12,463 bases of DNA from JAYRSJ01 sp041920215 (lineage in GTDB: Bacteria > Pseudomonadota > Gammaproteobacteria > Burkholderiales > Burkholderiaceae_C): positions 1 to 12,463 of the forward strand of contig JAYRSJ010000047.1 in assembly GCA_041920215.1 (NCBI GenBank), given 5' to 3'. A model generated the notes under the pieces. It made no database searches, was not told the origin of the DNA, and saw only the letters and a program-made list of their open reading frames with translations. Made by a program: the position numbers and the translations under genes. Positions 5,166 to 12,463 of the stretch are shown here, in pieces; the first letter of the stretch is position 1, and each line of letters starts with the position of its first letter.

Positions 5166-6407
5166 ATGGGACAGGAAATACTGGTTCTGGGCGCCGGCAT
5201 GGTCGGCACCTGTACGGCGCTGGAGCTGCAGCTGCGCGGGCACAGCGTCACCCTGGTTGATCGGCGAGGACCAGGGCAAGAGACGTCCTACGGCAATGCC
5301 GGCGTGATCCAGCGCGAGGCGGTCGAGCCTTATGCCATGCCCCGGGACTGGCGCTCACTGCTGTCCGTCGCGTTCAAGCAAGGGCTGGACGTGAACTATC
5401 ACTTGGGCGGGCTGCTGGCCGCCTGGCCGCAGCTGCTGCGCTACTGGCATGCCTCGGCACCGTCGCGCCATCGCCAGATTGGACAGCAGTACGCCGGGCT
5501 GATTGCGCATTGCACGGCTGAGCACGATCGCTACATGACGCTCGCCAGCGCACACGACCTGGTGCGACGCGACGGTCTGCGCCTGATGTTCAGAACCGAG
5601 CGCGCGCTGGATGCCGCGCTGACTGAGGCTCGGCGCTTGAATCGGGAGCACGGGATTGAGTTCGCCGCGATGGATACGCATTCGCTCGCCGTGGCCGAGC
5701 CGGCTTTCAAGATCCCACTGGCTGGCGCCGTGCATTGGCGGGACTCCTGGAACGTGAGCGATCCCGGCCGCCTGGTGGAGCGCTATGCGGCGTTGTTTCA
5801 ACAGCGGGGTGGGCGACTGCTGATTGGTGATGCCGGCAGCCTGCAGGCCGACGGCGCTGGCTGGCGGGTGATGAGCCATGATGGCCCGGTGCAGGCGCGG
5901 CAGGTGGTGATGGCTCTGGGGCCTTGGGCGGGCGACTTTGCGTGCCGCCTGGGCTACCGGTGGCCACTGTTCGTCAAGCGCGGGTACCACCGGCATTACA
6001 GCAGGGGTGCCACGCTGAATCTCACCACCCTGGATGCGGAGCGTGGCTATGTGCTGGCGCCGCAGCGGCGCGGCCTGCGCATCACCAGTGGGGCCGAGAT
6101 CGCGCGCCTTGATGCCCCGCCCACGCCGCGTCCGCTCTGGGGCGCCGCGGCCGCGGCGCGGCAGTTGCTGGACCTGGGGGAAGCGTTGGAGTCCGAGCCC
6201 TGGATGGGCAGCCGGCCCTGCAGTGCCGACATGAAGCCGCTCATCGGCGCGGCACCCAAGCATCCGGGCTTATGGATCAACTGCGGGCATGGGCACCAGG
6301 GCTTCACCCTTGGGCCTGCGAGCGCGAGGCTGCTGGCGGACTTGATCGAGGGTGCGACGCCATACACGGCAGCAGCAGGCTTTTCGCCCTCGCGGTTTGG
6401 CGACTAG
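5166..6407 (+). CDS. FAD-dependent D-amino-acid dehydrogenase (DadA type)
   Basis: A 413-residue flavoprotein of the DAO family. The FAD-binding Rossmann motif is at the start (VLGAGMVG, Gly9/11/14) and the second-strand acidic residue follows in LVDRR (Asp32). Next comes the ETSYGNAGVI segment (about 39-48), which corresponds to SxANAG in DadA. The C-terminal GHGHQGFTLGPASARLLADL (from 374) is the conserved FAD-contacting end of the DadA group. DadA (about 430 residues in E. coli) oxidises D-amino acids to 2-oxo acids and passes electrons to quinones at the inner membrane; the exact substrate here may differ. The ATG at 5166 fits the Rossmann fold start but has only a weak GGGAT upstream. 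No racemase or other catabolic partner is next to it. No frameshift seen. Confidence 0.88.
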   Translation: MGQEILVLGAGMVGTCTALELQLRGHSVTLVDRRGPGQETSYGNAGVIQREAVEPYAMPRDWRSLLSVAFKQGLDVNYHLGGLLAAWPQLLRYWHASAPSRHRQIGQQYAGLIAHCTAEHDRYMTLASAHDLVRRDGLRLMFRTERALDAALTEARRLNREHGIEFAAMDTHSLAVAEPAFKIPLAGAVHWRDSWNVSDPGRLVERYAALFQQRGGRLLIGDAGSLQADGAGWRVMSHDGPVQARQVVMALGPWAGDFACRLGYRWPLFVKRGYHRHYSRGATLNLTTLDAERGYVLAPQRRGLRITSGAEIARLDAPPTPRPLWGAAAAARQLLDLGEALESEPWMGSRPCSADMKPLIGAAPKHPGLWINCGHGHQGFTLGPASARLLADLIEGATPYTAAAGFSPSRFGD

Positions 6408-6553
6408 GGCCGGTTGCTGCGTGGAAGTGGGCAAATGATGATCGGCCTACGCCGGCACGTTGCTCAATGGTTGGACCGTGCACTTGATCAGCGTACCATC
6501 GTTTGCAGCTGCTTATGCGCTTTGGCGGCAGCGTGGCCGGAGGCTTGCAGTCC

Positions 6554-6895
6554 ATGAGCGAACTCGTCATCGAACTGTCAGAAGCGCTGGGGGCCGTTCC
6601 TTACGGGCATGACCGGGGCGTTGCGCTGCGAGAGCACTACGACTTGCATCGGCTCGAGGACGAAGTCGCGCGGGTGAGGGTCGTCTGTCCAGCGGAAATA
6701 TTTTCGATCAGCAGTTCGTTCTTTATGGGGCTGTTTGGGCCGAGCGTAAGCAAGTGCGGATCAGTGAGCGCCTTCGAGCGGAAGTTCCAGTTCGTCGCGC
6801 CTGACGAGTTGCAGTCGATTCTGCTAGACATGCATTACTGGCGCTTCACCGAGATCTCGTGTGAACCAGAAGTCGTGTCGAATCGACTTGCGTAA
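6554..6895 (+). CDS. STAS-like (DUF4325-like) small protein
   Basis: A 113-residue soluble protein. Its core (about 40-82) has a hydrophobic strand, then EIFSISSSFFMGLFGPSV and a FERKFQF strand. The SISSSF-x4-LFG pattern is typical of STAS-like DUF4325 proteins, which are often regulatory or associated with signalling modules. The chosen ATG at 6554 has GGAGG at 6539-6543, ten bases upstream. A TTG at 6503 and an ATG at 6515 would extend it, but the added residues look non-coding. No kinase or anti-sigma partner is near. It is separated from the dehydrogenase by about 146 bases without recognisable signals. Its stop codon lies in the loop of a hairpin. The role is unknown and the family call moderate. 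Confidence 0.65.
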   Translation: MSELVIELSEALGAVPYGHDRGVALREHYDLHRLEDEVARVRVVCPAEIFSISSSFFMGLFGPSVSKCGSVSAFERKFQFVAPDELQSILLDMHYWRFTEISCEPEVVSNRLA

Positions 6896-6909
6896 GCGGC
6901 AAGTCGATT
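6881..6909 (+). terminator. Hairpin holding the stop codon of the STAS-like gene
   Basis: AATCGACTTGC (6881-6891) and GCAAGTCGATT (6899-6909) form a perfect 11-bp stem with a 7-base loop that contains the TAA at 6893-6895. There is no T-tract after the stem (GGCCCCTTGAG), so it may be a terminator that depends on other factors, or a 3'-end structure affecting mRNA stability or ribosome release. Confidence 0.55.
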
Positions 6910-7135
6910 GGCCCCTTGAGTGCGGCGGCCCGCAGTAGTGCGACCGAGCAATCCGGTGAGTCCGTAGCAACACAAAGCTCGAAGGTTTCATGTCCGCAGG
7001 CGGGCCGTCCGCCGTCTCCAGTGTTCCAACGGTCAATCCCCCCCAAGGTGGGATGGGTCGATCGCTGACCCTGAGCGAAGATCGCACAAAGAATCCAGGG
7101 GGGAGGGGCGCGTTCAGCGTCCCGAGCGACTTCGA
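6910..7135. promoter_or_regulatory. Leader/promoter region of the secretion operon
   Basis: About 226 bases between the hairpin and the ATPase gene, with no coding frame I can support. It must contain the operon promoter, but no clear -35/-10 pair is seen. A G-run (CCAGGGGGGAGGGG, around 7095-7108) lies about 27 bases before the start codon, too far for a normal Shine-Dalgarno. Confidence 0.35.
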
Positions 7136-9363
<2,228 letters not shown>

Positions 9364-9367
<4 letters not shown>

Positions 9368-10815
9368 GCGCGGCCATCGACAACACCGGCACCAGCACCG
9401 CCGCCCGCCACCCGGCCCGTGAACTGCTGGCCCGCTATGGCGCCATCTTCAAGGCCGCCTGGGCGCACCGAGATCAGCTCGCCGGCCCGAAGCGTCTGGC
9501 CGATGAGCGCGCCTTCCTGCCCGCCACCCTGGCGCTGCAAGAGACCCCGCCGCACCCAGCCCCGCGCCGGGCCATCATCATCATCTGCAGCCTGTTCATG
9601 ATCGCGCTGCTGTGGGCCATCTTCGGCTGGATCGACATCGTCGCTGTGGCGCAAGGCCGCATCATCGTCAGCCAGCGCTCCAAGCTGATCCAGCCGCTGG
9701 AGACCAGCGTGGTCACCTCCATCCATGTGAAGGATGGCGACAAGGTGCACGCGGGGCAGCTCCTGATCGCACTAGATGCCACCGCCACCCAGGCCGATGC
9801 CAACCGGGTGGGTCAGGAGCGCGGCGCCAGCGTCAGCGATCTGCTGCGGGCACAGGCCCTGCTAGCGAGCTTGAACGGAGGCGGAAGTCCGCGCCTGCCC
9901 GATTCGCAAGACCTGACACCCGCAGAGCGTCTGGCCGCCCAGGCCCAGCTCGCCAGCGACTGGGCCGACATCAGCGCCAAGCTCGCCAAGCTCGACGCCG
10001 AGATCGCCCGGCGCAAAGCCGAGATTGCGACCGTTGAGCAACAGGTCAGCAAGCTGCAGACCACCTTGCCGCTGGCTGAAGCGCGCGAGCGCGACTATCA
10101 GGACCTGGCCGAGCAGGGCTTCATGGCCGGTCACGCCGGCCAGGACCGCAAGCGTGAACGCATCGAGCTGGAGCGCGACCTCGCCACGGCCCTGGCCCGG
10201 CGCAGCGAGACGCAGGCCGCGCTCAAGGAGAGCGAGCAGTCGCGCAGTGCCTACCGTGCCGAGACCCAGCGTGCCCTGCGCGAGCTGCTGACCCAGGCTC
10301 AGCTGAGGTCCCGGCAACTCGGCGAAGAGGCCAGCAAGGCAGACAAGCGCAACGCGCTGACCCGGTTGACGGCGCCGGTGGCCGGCACCGTGCAGCAGCT
10401 GGCCGTGCACACGGCCGGCGGCGTGGTCACCGAGGCGCAGGTGCTCTTGGTGCTGGTGCCGGATGACGCCGAAGTGACCGCCGAGGTGGTGCTGGAGAAC
10501 AAGGACGTGGGCTTTGTGCGGGAGGGTCAGGCGGCGGAGATCAAGCTGGAGACTTTCCCCTTCACCCGCTACGGCACGGTGGCGGCCGAGGTCAAGAGCA
10601 TCAGCGCCGATGCGGTCAACGACGAGAAGCGCGGTGCGATCTTCCCGGCCGCCTTGGTGCTCAAGCAAAGCACTTTAGCCATCGACGGCAAGACCATCCG
10701 CCTGGCCCCGGGCATGAACCTGACGGCCGAGATCAAGACCGGCAAGCGTCGCGTCATCGACTTCCTGCTCAGCCCCGTGCAAAAGCATGTGGATGAGAGC
10801 CTCAAAGAGCGCTGA
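9364..10815 (+). CDS. Type I secretion membrane-fusion adaptor (HlyD family)
   Basis: A 483-residue periplasmic adaptor anchored in the inner membrane. About 68 cytosolic residues come first, then one transmembrane helix (about 69-91, IIIICSLFMIALLWAIFGWI). A first lipoyl-like half follows (107-140, IHVKDGDKVHAGQLLIALDA). A long coiled coil (about 175-355, Ala/Gln/Glu/Arg-rich) then leads to the second lipoyl half (LTAPVAGTVQQLAVH) and a beta-barrel region ending VDESLKER, the usual HlyD-type end. It links the ATPase to an outer-membrane TolC-type channel. The ATG at 9364 overlaps the ATPase stop (ATGA) and has GGAG at 9353-9356, seven bases upstream; an in-frame ATG at 9331 inside the ATPase gene is less likely. 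No TolC homologue follows in the window. Confidence 0.93.
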
Positions 10816-10853
10816 CGCGCGCCCTTTCATTCGTTCGTTCGCCTTCACCCACC

Positions 10854-12236
10854 ATGCGCCTGCTGATCATCCATCAGAACTTCCCCGGCCAGTTCAAACA
10901 CATGGCGGCCGACTGGGCACGGCGGCCGGGCTGGGAGGTGATCGGCATCGGGCGGGACACAGCGCCGGGCTATCCCAGCAACCCGGGGTTCAAGCTCATC
11001 CGCTACAAGCCGCACCGCCCCGTGGGCAAGGGCCAGCATCCCTATCTGCGCCGCATGGAAGATGCCGTGCTGCACGGCCAGGCGGTGGCCCGCATCCTGC
11101 TGGACCTGAAGAAGAAGGGTTGGCAGCCCGATGCCATCCTGGCCCACCCCGGCTGGGGCGAAACCTTGTACGCCAAGGACGTCTTCCCCGACGCCCGCCT
11201 GGTGCACTACTGCGAGTGGTTCTACAACGCCCCGCCCGAGCGGGACCTTGACCACATCGACCGCAGCCACTGGCCCTACGCCGACATCGGCTTCGACCCT
11301 GAATTCCCCGCCAGCTTCGACGACCACGCCCGCATCCGCTCCTGGAACGCACTGCACCTGCTGAACCTGCACAACTGCGATGCCGGCATCAGCCCCACAC
11401 AGTGGCAAAAGGCCCAGCACCCGCGCGAGTACCAGCACAAGATCACGGTGGCGCACGAGGGCATTGATACCGAGAACCTCGGCCCGGACCCCAGCGCTCT
11501 GTTCAAGACCCCCAGCGGCCTCACGCTCAAGCCCGACCACCCGAACCAGCCCGTCCTCACCTATGTGGCGCGCAACCTGGAGCCCTACCGCGGCTTCCAC
11601 ACCTTCATGCGGGCCCTGCCGGCCATCCAGCGCGAACACAAGGGACTGCACACGCTGATCGTGGGCGGCAACGACGTCAGCTACGGCTCACGCCCCAGGG
11701 ACGTCACGCATTGGAAGGACAAGCTGCTGGCCGAAGTGGGCAGCCAGCTGGACCCCACTCGCACCCACTTCCTGGGCAAGCTGCCCTATGCCCAGTACAA
11801 GAAGGTGCTGCAGGTCTCCAGCCTGCATGCCTACCTGAGCTACCCCTTTGTGCTGAGCTGGTCGATGTTGGAGGCCATGGCCTCGGGCTGCCTGGTGCTG
11901 GGGAGTGATGTGGCGCCGGTGAGGGAGGCGATAAGCGAGGGGGAGAGTGGCTTGTTGGTCAGGCCGCTGGATGCCGCGGCCTTGGCGCAACATGCGCTAA
12001 CGGCCCTGCAGACCCCTCCGCCGCAGCAAGCCGGGCTGCGCCGGCGTGCGTCAGAACAAGTCCGCCAGCGCTGGCCGCAGACCGGTGGGCGCCGGGCCGT
12101 GGAAGCGCTGCTAGCACCTCAAGCCGCGTGGCAGCCAGGCGCTAATCTCCATCCTGCACGTCCCAGCCAGGCCGAGGCCCCCATCAAACCCGCCATGACA
12201 ACAAGCAAGCCCAACCAGGAGGGGGTGAACGCATGA
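10854..12236 (+). CDS. Glycosyltransferase family 4 protein
   Basis: A 460-residue cytosolic GT-B enzyme. The N-terminal Rossmann half starts MRLLIIHQNFPGQF and includes LAHPGWGE (about 97-103) and HYCEWFYN (118-125). The C-terminal GT4 half includes LTYVARNLEPYRGFHTFM (235-252), the LIVGGND strand, FLGKLPYAQY and the nucleotide-sugar segment LEAMASGCLVLGSD (339-352) followed by VREAI. The last 40 or so residues are Pro/Ala-rich and outside the fold. It transfers a sugar from a nucleotide donor; the acceptor is unknown. It lies 38 bases after the adaptor gene and overlaps the lipoprotein start, so it is probably part of the secretion operon. It may glycosylate the exported protein or a surface glycan. 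The ATG at 10854 has no clear Shine-Dalgarno; a short TTCG-rich run precedes it. Confidence 0.9.
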   Translation: MRLLIIHQNFPGQFKHMAADWARRPGWEVIGIGRDTAPGYPSNPGFKLIRYKPHRPVGKGQHPYLRRMEDAVLHGQAVARILLDLKKKGWQPDAILAHPGWGETLYAKDVFPDARLVHYCEWFYNAPPERDLDHIDRSHWPYADIGFDPEFPASFDDHARIRSWNALHLLNLHNCDAGISPTQWQKAQHPREYQHKITVAHEGIDTENLGPDPSALFKTPSGLTLKPDHPNQPVLTYVARNLEPYRGFHTFMRALPAIQREHKGLHTLIVGGNDVSYGSRPRDVTHWKDKLLAEVGSQLDPTRTHFLGKLPYAQYKKVLQVSSLHAYLSYPFVLSWSMLEAMASGCLVLGSDVAPVREAISEGESGLLVRPLDAAALAQHALTALQTPPPQQAGLRRRASEQVRQRWPQTGGRRAVEALLAPQAAWQPGANLHPARPSQAEAPIKPAMTTSKPNQEGVNA

Positions 12237-12463
12237 TGAACCCAAGGCCCGACCGTTGTTTCAGCCGCCATCGCGCAGGGCTCGCCCTGGCCGCCCTGCT
12301 CAGCCTCGGCGCCTGCGGCAGCGCCGCGCTGAATCCCGAGCAGCGGGCTTATCAGGAGAGGTACGCCCGGGCCAAGGCCTTGTTCGAGCAGCGCTGCAAG
12401 ACCGCCGGGGTGGTGATCCACCGCACGGTCAAGGACGTGGAAGGCATCGAGCTGACCAAGATC
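12233..12463 (+). CDS. Lipoprotein, 3' end outside the window
   Basis: The first 77 residues of a lipoprotein precursor. A basic N-terminus (NPRPDRCFSRHR) is followed by the hydrophobic run AGLALAALLSLGAC with a lipobox LGAC, so the mature protein would start at that Cys and be lipidated. The next part (ALFEQRCKTAGVVIHRTVKD, then VEGIELTKI) resembles uncharacterised betaproteobacterial lipoproteins I know only as hypotheticals. The ATG at 12233 overlaps the glycosyltransferase stop (ATGA), with AGGAGG at 12217-12222 upstream; a second ATG at 12236 is also possible. Coupled to the secretion/glycosyltransferase operon. Whether it sits in the outer or inner membrane cannot be told. Truncated by the window edge only. 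Confidence 0.85.
   Translation, partial: MMNPRPDRCFSRHRAGLALAALLSLGACGSAALNPEQRAYQERYARAKALFEQRCKTAGVVIHRTVKDVEGIELTKI

Noticed and set aside
5355..6263. A 302-codon minus-strand frame opposite the dehydrogenase gene
   Set aside because: Low-complexity shadow; the plus strand encodes a full DAO-family enzyme.
10824..10843. Short TTCG-type tandem repeat before the glycosyltransferase gene
   Set aside because: Only two to three units; too short to argue for phase variation.

Overview
The window is GC-rich, by eye roughly 60-65%, with the GC-loaded third positions and long antisense shadow frames typical of such DNA. The families present (an H-NS-type protein with a Lys/Ala/Pro-rich tail, YggL, a DadA-type dehydrogenase, and a HlyB/HlyD secretion pair with a long cytosolic adaptor N-terminus) suggest a betaproteobacterium of the order Burkholderiales, possibly the Rubrivivax/Roseateles/Leptothrix side. 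This is inference from protein style; there is no rRNA or other phylogenetic marker. I see no tRNA, rRNA, CRISPR array, insertion sequence or integrase.

Layout. (1) 107-1893, minus strand: a compact cluster of YggL, a 241-residue protein that looks like three small domains joined together (ending in an MbcA/ParS-like segment), a DUF4926-like protein, and a small unknown protein. The last three are packed stop-to-start or overlapping. (2) 1894-2134: divergent intergenic region with a 7-bp palindrome. (3) 2135-3052, plus: a two-CxxC protein whose C-terminus resembles the N-terminal helical domain of addiction-module regulators but stops before any helix-turn-helix. (4) 3372-3974, plus: an H-NS-like nucleoid protein with a histone-H1-like tail. 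(5) 4086-4328, minus: a very small exported protein with two copies of a TonB-box-like motif. (6) 4541-5026, minus: a HAD-fold protein, divergent from (7) 5166-6407, plus: a DadA-type FAD amino-acid dehydrogenase. (8) 6554-6895, plus: an orphan STAS-like (DUF4325-like) protein ending in a hairpin that holds its stop codon. (9) 7136-12463, plus: a type I secretion ATPase, its membrane-fusion adaptor, a family-4 glycosyltransferase and the start of a lipoprotein gene that runs off the window.

How they may work together. The right-hand block reads as one operon: ATPase and adaptor overlap by ATGA, the glycosyltransferase follows after 38 bases, and the lipoprotein start overlaps the glycosyltransferase stop. 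The ATPase and adaptor would form the inner-membrane part of a type I secretion channel. Neither the outer-membrane TolC-like partner nor a secreted substrate is in view, so any link between glycosylation and the exported protein is a hypothesis. The left-hand half is a patchwork of small, poorly known genes. Two of them, on either side of the same divergent intergenic region, carry antitoxin-derived domains without a recognisable toxin or DNA-binding domain. That locus and the secretion/glycosyltransferase/lipoprotein cassette are the two places most likely to hold something undescribed.
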